A DNA stretch of 64,000 bases from Rapana venosa. Lineage: Eukaryota; Mollusca; Gastropoda; Neogastropoda; Muricidae. The notes under the pieces are model-generated. The model saw nothing but the letters and a program-made list of their open reading frames with translations. It searched no databases and was not told where the DNA came from. Position 1 is the first letter of the stretch. Each line of letters opens with the position of its first letter. Below, piece by piece: positions 1 to 11,104 of the stretch. Made by a program: the position numbers and the translations under genes. The stretch lies in assembly GCA_028751875.1 (NCBI GenBank), contig CM054165.1, positions 22,783,162 through 22,847,161 on the forward strand, written 5' to 3'.

Positions 1-1075
1 GGGGACAGAATACTAGCTCTCCGACCCTGTATAACTATAGAACCGCAGGAGATCCAGAAGTCCTTAAGTACCCGAAAGCAAAGACACAGACAGTGCACCC
101 TATCCCCGAGAAAGAAAGTGGAAACACAGTTTCAGATCGCTGAAAAAGGGGAAGTCACAGCTGACAACATTCCAGCTGAGTTGGTCCAAGCTGAGGGAAG
201 CCATGAATCAGCGGCCCAACTATAAGAATCTGCAACAAGATCTGGCAGACAGGTAAATGGCCAACACCATGGACACAGTCACTCCATCATCACCCTCCCC
301 AAGAAAGAAAACTACAACAATGCCATAATACCCATCGCACAATCAGCCTCATATTCACCCGAATCAAGTCATGCGCAGATAATTCTTTGAATAGACTGAA
401 GCCACAAGCAGAGACCATCATTGCGAGGAACAAGCAGGTTTTTCAGAGCAGGGCGCAGCACAACAGAACAGATAATTCAACCTCAAATACTATGTGAGCG
501 GTACCATTCAACATCAACAAGACTTTACCAACTATTTATTCGATTTTACGAAGGCATTGACCAGAGTTGGGGCATGCCAGCTTAGTGGTGGCACCATGGA
601 TTTTAACAGCATCATGCAAACCTGATCAGAGTCCATCAAACAGCTGTACAGCAGGCCACCAGTGGCAGTGTACTACAACAACACAATGGAAGAATGGTTT
701 CGAACAACAGTTTGAGTAAGCAGGCTGTCTACTCTCACCCACTCTTCAACATCTTCCTTGAGAGAATCATGCTGATTGCACTGGAACAACATGAAGGATC
801 AGTCTAGCATTGGTGGCAGAACGATCACAAACCTCGCGCTTCGCAGATGACAATGATGGAATAAGCAGGATCAGAAAAAGAGCTTGCCCAGCCTAACAGA
901 ACACTTAATAAGGCCTCGCAAAAACATAACGGCATGGAAATCAGTGCAGAGAGACCAAACTGAAGACTAATAACACCAACGGCATTAGCACTGATATCAG
1001 GTTAATGACCAGAAGCTGAAAACAGTTCAAAGGGCTCAAGTACCTGGGGAGCCATTGTATCAGAACAGAATGGAA
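1..1075 (+). mobile_element. Degenerate non-LTR retrotransposon (LINE), reverse transcriptase, copy 1
   Basis: Remnant of a LINE pol ORF that copies RNA into DNA at the insertion site. Translation across several frames gives RT landmarks in order: ADNIPAELVQ near 155-185, EEQAGF near 433, RAGRSTTEQI near 455, a DFTKA-like motif near 543, the catalytic RFADD near 838-860 and KYLG near 1,040. Frameshifts and stops are frequent, so no protein can be made. The element runs off the left window edge, so endonuclease and ORF1 cannot be seen. The signal fades after 1,075 into A-rich sequence. The same region recurs at 3,826-4,510. The motif set resembles RTE/Jockey-type LINEs; the exact clade is not decided. 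Confidence 0.85.
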
Positions 1076-1139
1076 GACAAAACAGACAAAAAAAGAGGAC
1101 AACACAAGAACAAAAAAACAGAAAAACAAGAACAGAAAA

Positions 1140-2730
1140 AGTTAAATGAAAAAAAAAAAATGGAGAAGTAGATTTAAAAAAAAAAAACAGACCATAGATA
1201 AGAAATAGAGATCATAGTAGAGAAAAACTCCAAACAAAGCCCCACGCACCGACTCCAGCACCCCAGCCCTCCCCACCCGCACCTCCACCCTCTCCCCCCC
1301 CCCTCCCCGCACCCGTCCGCCCCCACCCCCGCCCCACTACCCCCCCCCCAACAACCACCCCATCCCGTCCCAATTTCCCCCTCAAAGCCACTCATCCAAT
1401 CCGCCCCCCGCACCTCTCACCCCACCCCCTCCTACGCCCCCTCATTCCCCACCCCCCCCCCACACACCCACACCGCCCCACCCCTCCCCACCCCCCCCCC
1501 CAACCTACGGCCCCATCACACTCCCCCACTACACCCCCCATCCATTAACCCACCGCCCCTCCCACGCACGCACCCCCCAAGCCCCCACCCCACTCCACAC
1601 CCATACCCCTCCCCCCCTCCCAAACCTCAAACCACCCCCACTCCACCACCCCCTCCCACGCACACGCTACCTTCACCTCTCCCGACCCCTTCCCAACTAC
1701 CCCCAACACCGCCCCTCCCCCCCGCCCACACCACACAACTCCGCACCCCCTCCCTCCACCGACCAACCCGCAGCTCACACCCTCTCCCAATTACTCCCCT
1801 TGATCCCCCCCCTTCCCCCAACCAACGCCCCGCCTTGCTCCCCCCCCCCTCACCCAACCACTTCCCCCTCCCAGCGTCTACCCCCCCAACTACCCCCTAT
1901 CTCCCCCCTTCCGCCCCCACCCCGCCCCACACCCACACCCCCACCCCCCCCAACCCCCTCCCCCACGCCTTCTCCTCACTAACCACCACAATCCCCCTCC
2001 TCCCTCCCCCCCTCCCACCCACGCATCCTTACTACACCCACCCTCCCCCCCGCCCGAATCCCAACCCCCGCATACATCCATCCCGCCCCTCCTCCCCCTC
2101 ACGCCCAACCAACAACGCCACATTCCCCCCACATGCCCCCCGCCCCCCACCCCCAGCCAAACTCCCCCACCCCCAATCTCCCCCCCCCCCCCCCCCCCTC
2201 TTCTCGCTCACCGCCACCTCCTCCTCCCATCCTCGGCCCTCCACCACAACTGCCCCACCATAACCCACCAGTCGGCACGCCAGCCATCCCCACCGCCACC
2301 TCCCCCCGTCTCACATCACCCACCCTACCCCCACGCCTCCTCCCCCACCCACCGCTACCCCGCCACCCCATCCCCCCCCCCCACCACGCCCTCCCCCCCC
2401 CTCAAACGCTCTCCTACCACCTCCCCCCCCGCCTCCCCCGCCCGCCCGCCCCCCTACCGAGCACCCACACCCTCACACCCCTCACGTACCTCCACCATTA
2501 GAACACCCCATACTCCATCCACCCCTCCCACCCCCCCCCCCCTCCAGCACCACACTCCTACCCCCTCCCACCGCCCCCCCCACCCCCCCCTCTCCCCCAC
2601 TTCCGCCCCCGTCCCCCCGCCCTCCCCCCCCAACTCCCATCACCCCCTCCCTCCCACCCCACCCAAACTCCTCACCTCCCACAATCCGAATCCCCTCCGA
2701 CCCCAAAATCCACCCAACTCCCCCAACCCC
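1140..2730. other. C-rich low-complexity stretch without genes
   Basis: About 1.6 kb made almost only of C with scattered A and T and very little G on the plus strand. It starts in A-rich sequence at the decaying end of the LINE and ends where A-homopolymers begin. The open frames (proline-rich on plus, glycine-rich on minus) are consequences of composition. No repeat unit is apparent. Extreme strand asymmetry over this length, lying between two overlapping LINE copies, suggests unreliable base calls; a real cytosine-rich satellite cannot be excluded. Confidence 0.8.
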
Positions 2731-3825
2731 CAAAAAAAACCCTACAATTAAAAAAAGGAAAAAAAAGGGGGGTTTTTAAAAAAAAAAAGGGAAAAGGGGG
2801 CCCAAAAAAAAAAATTTTAAAAAAACCCCGGGGAAAAAAAAAAAAAACAAAAACCCCCCGGGAAAAAAAAAGGGGGGGGGTTTTAAAAAGTGGGGGGGAA
2901 AAAAAAAAAAAAGGGGGGAAAAAACCCTTTAAAAAATTTGGGAAAAAAATTAAAAGGAAAGGGGGGGGGGGGGAAAAAAAAAACCAAAAAGGGAAAAAAG
3001 GGGGTTTTTCCCCCCCAAACCCCAAAAAAGGGAAAAGGCCCCCCCAAAAAAAAAAAAAAAAAACCCCCCCCCCCCAAAAAACCCAACCCCCCCAAAAAAA
3101 GGGGGGGCCCTTTTTCCCCAAAGGGGCCCAAAAAAGGCCCCGGAAAAAAAAAAAAAAAAAATTTTTTTCCCCGGGGAAACCCCGGAAAAAAAAAAATTTT
3201 CCCCCCAAAAAAACCCCCCCGGGGAAAAACCCCCCCTTTTATAAAGTTTTCCCCTTTTTAAATTTAAAAAGGGAAACAAAAAAAAAAAAAACCCCCAAAG
3301 GGGGGTTTTTTGGGGAAACAAATTTAAAAAAGGGGGGCCCCAAAAAAGGAAAACAAAAAAAAAAAAAAAAAAAAAGGAAAAAAATTGGGCAAAAAAAAAA
3401 AGGGGGGAAAAATTTCCAGGGGGCAAAAAAAAAGGGGGAAAACAAAAAAAAAAAAAAACCAAAAAAAAAAAACCTTCCCAAAAAAAATTTTAAAAAAAAA
3501 AAAAAAAAACCCAAAAAAGGGGGGAAAAAAAAATTTTCTGCCCGGACAAAAAAAAAAAAAAAAGGGGAAAAAAAAAAAAACCCCCAAAAAAAAAAAACCC
3601 CGGAAAAAAACCCCAAAAAAAAAAAGCCCAAAAGGGGAAAACCCAGGGGGGGGGGGCCGGTTAAAAAACCCCCCCCAAAAAAAAGGGCCAAAAAAATTGG
3701 CAAAAAAACCCAAACACCAAAAAAATTAAACCCTTCCCCAAAAAAAAAAAAAAACCCTTTTTAAAACCCCAAAACCTTTTTTTCCCCCCTTTCCAAAAAA
3801 AAAAAAAACCCCAAACCCAAGACCA
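2731..3825. other. Homopolymer-run 'junk' sequence
   Basis: Nearly every base lies in a run of three or more identical bases (long A, G and C runs with short T runs). No repeat period or coding signal is present, and lysine/phenylalanine/glycine-rich frames are artefacts of the runs. Such a texture is not known from natural satellites and looks like failed base calling or an unpolished read end. Recognisable LINE sequence resumes at about 3,826, still with expanded homopolymers. Confidence 0.75.
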
Positions 3826-5095
3826 TCATTGCTTAGGAACAAACGGTTTTAGAGCAGGGCGCAAACACAACCCGAACAAAATTCCAAACCCCAGAATACT
3901 ATGTTAGCGGTACCTTAAAAATCAACAAGACCTTTTCCCAAAGTATTTAACGTTTTAAGAAGGCAAATTTTTCAGAGGTTGGGAAAGGGACTTTGGGGGG
4001 CAACCATGAATTTGTAAAAGCCCTCAAAAGCAAAAACCGATCAATCCTCAACCCCTGGGACAAACGAGGGCCCCCAGTGCAGTGAAATTTCAACCAAAAA
4101 CCAAATTTAAAAATGGTTTTTGAACAACAGTTGGAAATAAAACAAAGGGGTGTCTACTCTCACCCCCCCTTTTTTTTCAACATCTTCCTTGAGAAAATCA
4201 TGGCTGATGCCTGGAACATCATGAAAGGCAGTCCCGCATTTGGGGGGCAGAACCCATTTACAAACCAATCCGCTTCGCAGATGACATTGATGGGAAAAAC
4301 AGGGTCAAAAAAAGAAACTTTTCCCGCCTAACGAACACTTGAATAAGGGCCCCCAAAAAAATACGGAAAAGGGAAAAAAAGTGCAGAAAGAACCAAACTG
4401 AGACAAAAAACAAAACCCAAAGCATTAGCACGATATAAGGGGTTTAAAGAAACCCAAAGCGGAAACAGTTTAAAAAACTTCAAAAACCTGGAGCCATTGT
4501 ATCAACCAGGGGTCCAAGGGCCCGAAGTATATGGCCCGCAACGACAAAAAACCCTTTGTCAAAAAAATTAAAAACCCCCTGGAAGATAAGAATATCTCCC
4601 TTATCTCCCCAAAAATCAGAAATAAAGCGCCCCCTTGTCATATCCATATTTCGGGAAAGCCTTTAAACATGGACCCTGACTGCAGATTTGGAAGAAAGTT
4701 TCAGGGATTTGGGGATGAGATGCTTTTTTGGAACTCCCCTTTCATCTCCTACAAAGACCACATAAACAACAAACCGTGGCATAACAGGGCCAGCAAAAAC
4801 CATTTGGGCCCCATAAAAACCCCTTTTAACGATCGTGAAAAAGGGGTAAACTTTAAAAGGAAAGGGCATGTCCCAAGAACCCAAGGAATGTACAAAGACA
4901 GTTTTGCAAGGCACTGTCCAAGGAGAAGAAGAAGAGGCAGACCAAGGAAGAGCTGGGAGGATAACATCAGCGAATGGACAGGCCAGAACTCAACAAACCC
5001 TGAGAAAGGCAGAACAGAGAGAGGAATGGAGGGAACTGGTTGTTGAGTCTTTGAGGGTGCCCCCACGGTCGTCAGACTACGGGACAGATAGATAG
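3826..5095 (+). mobile_element. Degenerate LINE reverse transcriptase, copy 2, to the 3' end
   Basis: Second piece of the same LINE type. It re-enters at the position equivalent to base ~408 of copy 1 and shows RFADDIDG near 4,268-4,291, then the C-terminal region missing from copy 1: ISYKDHI near 4,745-4,765 and the basic RRRRRGRPRKSWEDNI near 4,920-4,967, with a frame change before the final tgtt-stop region. The ORF ends near 5,092 and is followed directly by ATAC/CA tetra- and dinucleotide repeats, a plausible expanded 3' tail. Both copies share the oddity of a small deletion giving a stop in 'cctaac.gaacactt' (near 891 and 4,326), which argues that they derive from one locus. Confidence 0.85.
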
Positions 5096-5151
5096 ACATA
5101 CATACACATACATACATACATATATACATACACACACACATAACACACACA

Positions 5152-5197
<46 letters not shown>

Positions 5198-5209
5198 CAC
5201 ACACACACA

Positions 5210-5240
<31 letters not shown>

Positions 5241-5243
5241 CAC
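5096..5243. repeat. CATA and CA microsatellites
   Basis: Tetranucleotide (CATA)n followed by nearly continuous (CA)n with a few single-base breaks, directly 3' of the LINE end. The long cysteine/valine frames on the minus strand come from GT repeats and are not genes. Confidence 0.95.
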
Positions 5244-5968
5244 AACTGACAGAAGATTGTTGAAAAAAACTATAAAAAATAAACAAAACAAACACACCGC
5301 CACATTAAAACTGCTCAGCTGAATAAAAGGATACCTTTCATACATACATACATACATACATACATACACACATACGTACATACATACGCACGTACGTACA
5401 TACGCACGTACGTACATACATAACTGACAGAAGATTGTTGGAAAAAACCTCATAAAAACAACAACAAAAAACACCATATTAAAACTGCTCAGCCGAATGA
5501 AAGGATACCTTTCATACATACATAACTTACAGAAGATTGTTGGAAAAAACTCATAAAAAAATCAACAAAACACACACACATTAAAACTGCTCAGCTGAAT
5601 GAAAGGATACCTTTCATACATACATACATACATACATAACTGACAAAGGATTGTTGGAAAAAACTCATTAAAAATCATTAAAACACACACACCGACACAT
5701 TAAAACTGCTCAGCTGAATGAAAGGATACCTTTCATACATACATACATACATACATACATAACTGACAGAAGATTGTTGTGAAAAAACTCATAAAAACAA
5801 CAAAACAAAAAACACCATATTAAAACTGCTCAGCCGAATGAAAGGATACCTTTCATACATACATACATAACTGACAAAAATTTGTTGGAAAAAACTCATT
5901 AAAAAATCAATAAAAACAAACACACGACCACATTAAAACTGCTCAGCTTAATGAAAGGATACCTTTCA
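5244..5968 (+). repeat. ~100-180 bp minisatellite, six copies
   Basis: Six head-to-tail copies begin with AACTGACAGAAGATTGTTG at about 5,244, 5,422, 5,524, 5,638, 5,760 and 5,868. Each continues through an A-rich part to CATTAAAACTGCTCAGC and ends GGATACCTTTCA. Spacing (about 102-178 bp) varies because each unit carries its own (CATA)n stretch. The last copy ends near 5,968 without a further CATA tract. Confidence 0.9.
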
Positions 5969-6069
5969 GATTGACTGGTAATACTAAATAGGGTTTGATC
6001 TACTCTAATAGGGGAAGATCTGTACACCATTGTGCGGTAAAACTTAAGAACGATATTTCCCTATAATTA

Positions 6070-6840
6070 TGCAGCACCTCATATCTTGATTTTAATCGTC
6101 GCGTAAATATTTCGAAACGAAGGCAGATTCTTTTGGCATCTACTTTTATATATCATGTAGAATTTGGCGAACAGCAGTATGAAGGCCAAGATTTTGTCAG
6201 ATTTAAAATTGCTACTGCACCCCAAAAAGAACGATGCTCTCATTGAGCAGCAGATTAACTGTGTTACATTTTTCATTTATCCTATTTTGGAAATCTTGCC
6301 AGAACTCGTGATCAACAGGACAGTACCCCAAAAATATGTTGGATACTGTCTTTTTCCAATTGACATAAGGAACAATTGATTGATTCTTCAATGCCCATGC
6401 TTTGTAAAATAACATTTGTTGCTGTTATTCTATGTATAATTCTTATCTGAAACTACTTTAACTTTTTCGATGGATTCTGTCTTTCTTTTTACCCCATACA
6501 AACTTGAAAACAAATTTCTGAAGTTCATTAATAAACTGATCTGGGAGGTTTGGCAGCAAAATCCGCAAGTGATTTATTTTTTGGGGGATAACACAAGTGA
6601 TTTCAGTACTGCTTCTCTGCCAAGCGGAGTTATTTGTCTTTTAAGCCAAATCTTGTACAGTGCCCTAATTTCTGAAAACTTTTCCTCCATGTTCATCATC
6701 TCACACTTTTCCAGAGCATTGGTAAGCCATGTACCTAATATCTTGACTTTTGGAGGGTTCCACTGGACACTGAGATGGGGCATAAATTTAACTGCTGAGT
6801 TCCCTTTACATCCTAGCCATATTGCGTTTGTGCCCCTATG
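6070..6840 (-). mobile_element. L1/Tx1-like LINE, RT C-terminal remnant
   Basis: Read on the minus strand, three frames together give the region after the RT palm of L1/Tx1-type LINEs: KVKILGTWLTN near 6,750, KIWLKRQITPLGR near 6,640, INHLRILLPNLPDQFINEL near 6,560 and a downstream conserved tract (VNWKKTVSNIFLGY) near 6,350. Frameshifts break it near 6,575 and elsewhere. The catalytic palm is absent because the fragment begins in the minisatellite at about 6,840. It lies opposite in strand to the LINEs on either side. Confidence 0.75.
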
Positions 6841-7337
6841 GTTTGTATCTGAAAATTTCTCAAGTTCATAATTATTGCATATATGGTTTGTATCTGAAAA
6901 CTTATGCTCATATAACCACTATGGTTTGTATCTGAAAACTTCTCATGTTGATATAGCTCCTATGGTTTGTATCTGAACATTTCTCATGTTCATATAGCCA
7001 CTATGGTTTGTATGTGAAAATTTCTCATGTTCATATAACCCCTATGAGTTGTATCTAACATTTCTAATGTTCGTGTATTCCCTATGGTTTTTATATGAAA
7101 ATGTCTTAGGTTCATATTATAGCCCCTTTGGTTTGTATCTGAAAATGTCTTAGGTTTATATTATAGCCCTTTGGTTTGTATCTGAAAATGTCTTAGGTTC
7201 ATATTATAGCCCCTTTGGGTTGTATCTGAAAAATTTCTTAGGTTCATATTATAACCCCTTTGGTTTGTATATGAAAATTTCTTAGGTTCATATTATAGCC
7301 CTTTGGGTTGTATCTGAAAATGTCTTAGGTTCATATT
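6832..7337 (+). repeat. TATGGTTTGTATCTGAAAAT minisatellite, first block
   Basis: About twelve imperfect 38-44 bp units of the form CCCCTATGGTTTGTATCTGAAAATTTCTCATGTTCATATAG. The block ends at 7,337 where a LINE begins and resumes in the same orientation at 8,378. Units here are longer than those of the second block, with the extra TTAGGTTCATATTATAG segment. Confidence 0.93.
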
Positions 7338-8377
7338 GAAGATATTCAAAACTGGATGACACATAACAAATTACAGCTAAATGCAGATAAAACCGAAGCC
7401 ATGCTCGTAGGGACCAAACACAAACTCTCTTCCATTACAACAGCTTCAATAGAACTCGGCAATACATCAGTCCCTCTATCCACTTCTGTGAAGTATCTAG
7501 GTGTCGTTATCGACAACACACTCTCTATGAAAAAATTCATCACCCAGACCTGTCAGTCGTGCTACTATCAATTACGGCGTATTAGTGCATCGAAAGACCT
7601 GTCCACCAATGCAACAGCCAAACTTTCCTTCTCTCATTCTTTCACGCCCTGGACTATTGCAATTCTCTTTTTTTGTCTGGTCTGCCACATCATCATCCAC
7701 TCCCTTCAACGTATACAAAACTCCGCAGCTCGACTAGTTCTCAGAAAGAAAAAATCTGAGCACATTGACCCCTCTCTTGCGATCTCTCCACTGGCTGCCT
7801 GTGCCACAGAGAGTAGATTATAAGATCATACCCTCTGTTACAAATGTCCCAAAAAAACTGCACCCCCCTACCTATGTGAATGTCTTAACCTGTACACTCC
7901 TTCACGTTCCCTCCGCTCTACTGCAGATACCTTGTGCCTACGAATACCTAGATTCAACCAATCCACTGTTGGCCGCCGCTCATTCTCTATTTCGGGTCCA
8001 TCGGCCTGGAATGAGCTCCCTCTCTCTCTTCGCCAGAAACCTAGTTATGACACTTTTAAATCCAGCCTCAAGACATATTTATTTCAAACCTAAGACTTGC
8101 CCCTCCTGTTTCATATCTAACCCATGTCCTCACCCTGCTAAAGTATACGGCCTGTGCGAGTGTGTGTGCTTTTGAAAAACATTTGACTATCGAAATTTTA
8201 TTTCATAGATTTTTTTCTGCATCGCACCATGTTTGTAAATATCTGTTTGTTTAAACTTTTGATTATTTATCATTGATTGCATGACTGTGTAAGATTAGGT
8301 TGAATGCATGCGCTTTGATTTGTCTTTGCAAGATATAGCGCTATATAAGTTCCATTTATTATTATTATTATTATTAT
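7338..8377 (+). mobile_element. 5'-truncated CR1/L2-like LINE with 3' (TTA)n tail
   Basis: Carries the end of an RT ORF: DIQNWM at the junction, LQLNADKTEAMLVG near 7,374-7,415, VKYLGVVID near 7,488, LQRIQNSAARLVL near 7,706-7,745, RSLHWLPVPQR near 7,783-7,815 and GPSAWNELPLSLR near 7,998-8,036, ending at a stop at 8,091. At least two frameshifts (about 7,650-7,760 and 7,830-7,930) make it non-functional. A ~220-bp 3' UTR ends in AGATATAGCGCTATATAAG and (TTA)n, the usual layout of CR1/L2-related elements. Palm and endonuclease are missing, typical of 5' truncation at insertion. It interrupts a minisatellite. Confidence 0.88.
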
Positions 8378-9590
8378 AGCCCTTTGGTTTGTATCTGAAA
8401 ATGTCTTAGGTTCATATCATAGCCCCTTTGGTCTGTATCTTTTTTGTATTTTCATTCTTTGGCTAGAGACCAGAGGTTCACCAGGCATGAGATTTTGCCC
8501 ATGTGATCGTTTTTGCCCACCATTAAGGTAGCCGCATTCTGACTTTGGGAAAAGGTTTGTATCTGAAACTTCTCATGTTCATATAGCCCCTGTGGTTTAC
8601 ATCTGAAATTTTTTCTTACACCCTCTATGGTTTGTATATGAAATTTTTCATATAGCCCTATGGTCTGTATCTGAACTTTTTTCATGTAGCCCCTATGGTT
8701 TGCATCTGAAATTTTTTCAAGTAGCCCCTATGGTCTGTATCTGAATTTTTTTCATATAACCCCCTATGGTTTGTAACTGAAAATTTTCATATAGCCCTAT
8801 GATTTGTATCTGAAATTTTTTCATGTAGCCCCTAAGGTTTATATCTGAAAATTTGTTATATAGCCTCTATGGTTTATATCTGAAATTTTTCATCTTTCCC
8901 CTACGGTTTGTATCATACATTTCTCATGTAACCCCTATGGTTTGTATCTGAAATTTCTTATGTTCATATAGCCCCTATAGTTTGTATCTGAAATTTTTCA
9001 TGTAGCCCTATGGTTTGTATCTGAATTGTTTCATATAGCCCTATGGTCTGTATCTGAAATTTTTTCATATAGCCCCTATGGTCTGTATCTGAATTTTTTT
9101 CATATAACCCCCTACGGTTTGTATCTAAAAACTTTCATATAACCCCTATGGTCTGTATTTGAAATTTTTTCATATAACCCCTATGGTTTGTATCTGACAT
9201 TTTTCATATAGCCCTATGGTTTGTATCTGAAATGTTTCATATACCTGAATTTTTCATATAGCCCCCATGGCTTGTTATCTGAAATTTCCCATGTTCATAT
9301 AGACCCCTATAGTTTGTGTCTGAAATTTTTGATATATCTGAAATTTTTCATATAGCCCCTATGGTTTGTATCTAACATTTTTCATATATCTGAAAATTTT
9401 TTCATGTAGCCCCTATGACTTATATCTGAATTTTTTTTTCTTACATCCCCTATGGTTTGTATCCGAAATTTTTCATATATCTGAAATTTTTCATGTAGCC
9501 CCTATGACTTATATCTGAAATTTTTTTTCTTACATCCCCTATGGTTTGTATCTGAAATTTTTTCATATAGCCCTATGGTTTTCTTTTCCT
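8378..9590 (+). repeat. TATGGTTTGTATCTGAAATT minisatellite, second block
   Basis: About 35 imperfect units of 33-38 bp, consensus AGCCCCTATGGTTTGTATCTGAAATTTTTCATAT, with variants CTTACATCCCC and TATATCTGAAA. It continues the block broken by the LINE at 7,338-8,377. From about 8,614 the array is homologous to 13,424-14,375 and 29,814-30,765. Confidence 0.93.
8452..8560 (-). mobile_element. SINE-like fragment inside the minisatellite
   Basis: A short non-repeat insertion containing TAGCCGCATTCTGACTT, the reverse complement of the AAGTCGGAATGCGGCTA core that occurs in longer form near 59,600-59,640 and, as GAAGTCGGAGTATGGCTGCC, near 11,620 and 12,725. The neighbouring tcgtttttgcccac part matches the same element. 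Small 5'/3'-less remnant. Confidence 0.5.
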
Positions 9591-9937
9591 TGACCCCAAT
9601 TTTTTTATAATAAAAATTCGTTCTTGCTCTTCACCCATCTTGTCATCTGGCTCAAAAGCTCTGGACCAGGTTTTTCCCTTCTCCTCCCTTTTCCGGCCAA
9701 ACCCCGGGCCCTCCACCTTTTTCGGAGCTCCCAGCAGCCAGTGTTAGGATTCCTTCGGAGTCCGCCAGTCCCAACCGTACAAAGCTTGACGTACACTTCT
9801 GGTGGGTACGGGACCGAACTCGAACTCCCAAGCTCCGCCCACTCAGGGAGTATTTAGGGAACACGTACCTGCGGAAGAAATTAAACCGAAAAAAAAAGAA
9901 AAGAGGAGAGGTTAAGTTCAAGTAAAAAGTCAGATCA
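9591..9937. other. Spacer between minisatellite and pentamer array
   Basis: Non-repetitive within copy A but present again at 14,375-14,696 and 30,766-31,086. It contains the conserved string GGAGTCCGCCAGTCCCAACC and TACACTTCTGGTGGGTACGG. Short frames on both strands are not kept open in the three copies, so coding is not supported. It ends at AAGAGGAGAGGTTAAGTTCA where the pentamer array starts. Confidence 0.6.
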
Positions 9938-10712
9938 TTGTCAGCTCATGTTAAGTCCAGCAGGTCAAGTCCAGTCATGTCAAGTCCAGTCATGTCAAAT
10001 CAGGCCAAACATGTCAAATCAAGTCAGTCAGGGCAAGCCAGATCATGCATGTCAAAGTCAAGTCTCAAGTCAGATCATGTTCAAAAATCGATCATGCCAT
10101 GTTTAAATCAGATCATGTCAAGTCAGGTCATGTCATGTCAAGTCAAGTCATGTCATGTCAAGTCAAGTCAGATCATGCCAAGTCAGATCATGTCAAATCA
10201 AGCCAGATCATGTCAAGTCAAGTCATATCATGTCAAGCCAAGCCAGGTCATGTCAAGTCAAGCCATGTCAAGTCAGATCATGTCAAATCAAGCCAGGTCA
10301 TGTCAAGTCAGATCATGTCAAGTCAAGTCAGGTCAAGCCAGGTCATGTCAGGCAAAACCAGGTCATGTTAAGTCAAGCCAGGTCATGTCAAGTCATGTCA
10401 GGTCAAGTCAGATCATGTCAAGTCAAGTCAGATCATGTCAAGTCAAGTCAGATTATGTCAAGTAAGATCATGTCAAGTAAGACCATGTCAAGTCCAGCCA
10501 TGTCAGGTCAAGTCAGGTCATGTCAAGTCGGGTCATGTCAAGTCATGCAAGTTATGTCAAGGAAAGCCAGGTCATGTCAAGTCAGGTCATGTCAAGTCGT
10601 GTCAAGTCAGGTCATGTCAAGTCATGTCAAGTCATTTCAAGTCAGGTCATGTCATGTCAAGTCATACCAAATCAAGTCATGTCATGTCAGGTCAGATCAA
10701 GTCAAGTCAATT
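9938..10712 (+). repeat. GTCAA/GTCAT pentamer array (copy A)
   Basis: About 770 bp of GTCAAGTCA, GTCATGTCA, AGGTCATGTC and AGATCATGTC variants, a pentamer array with 10-15 bp higher-order units. All plus frames are open for up to 194 codons (serine/glutamine/valine-rich) because the pentamers hold no stop in that register; this is not evidence of a protein. It abuts the 3' end of a minus-strand SINE at 10,713. Confidence 0.93.
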
Positions 10713-10990
10713 TTTTTTTATTTCGTTCTTTTATTTTGAGGATAATGGAATAAGCACTCATGTGCTTAAAAAAAATTTTTTTTTTACACCTAGTCCTCGT
10801 GTGTATGCAGTTTTGTCAATTTTGTCATCCGTTCCCACCGGCACACAATGGCCTACTCTCCGAAAAGCGGAAAGGGTTTTTTGGGAACGTGCGCGCAAGA
10901 TGTTCTGCGGTGCGTTCGCACACGGACCCCTCGGTTTATAGTCCTCCCGAAGGACTTTTTAGGGGAGTGGAGGGCGGCACTGAGTTAACT
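10713..10990 (-). mobile_element. tRNA-related SINE family 1, copy without tRNA head (A)
   Basis: Minus-strand copy of the SINE seen complete at 49,556-49,905. The 3' end AGCACATGAGTGCTTATTCC is near 10,750-10,770; then come the body strings GGCCTACTCTCCGAAAAGCGG and TTCGCACACGG, and it ends at GTTAACTCCAGTT, so the tRNA-like head is missing. Stretched T runs mark the tail. Confidence 0.85.
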
Positions 10991-11104
10991 CCAGTTATTA
11001 TTAACAAACAAAAAACCACACAAAAAACTCCATTATTATGAAGATAATAATCAAAAAACGTATGTATATCATTATGTGACCTTAAGACCCCCCAAACCCA
11101 GCTT

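Noticed and set aside
2890..3729. Lysine/glycine/phenylalanine-rich ORFs
   Set aside because: Products of homopolymer runs in unreliable sequence.
6832..9590. CRISPR-like array of regular repeats
   Set aside because: Repeat and spacer are not distinct; the whole 33-44 bp unit is tandem and imperfect. No cas genes, and the genome is eukaryotic.
9938..10739. Serine/glutamine/valine-rich ORFs (up to 194 codons) over the GTCAA array, and the same in B and C
   Set aside because: All frames are open because the pentamers lack stop codons; peptide repeats simply follow the DNA repeat and differ between copies A and B by frameshifts.
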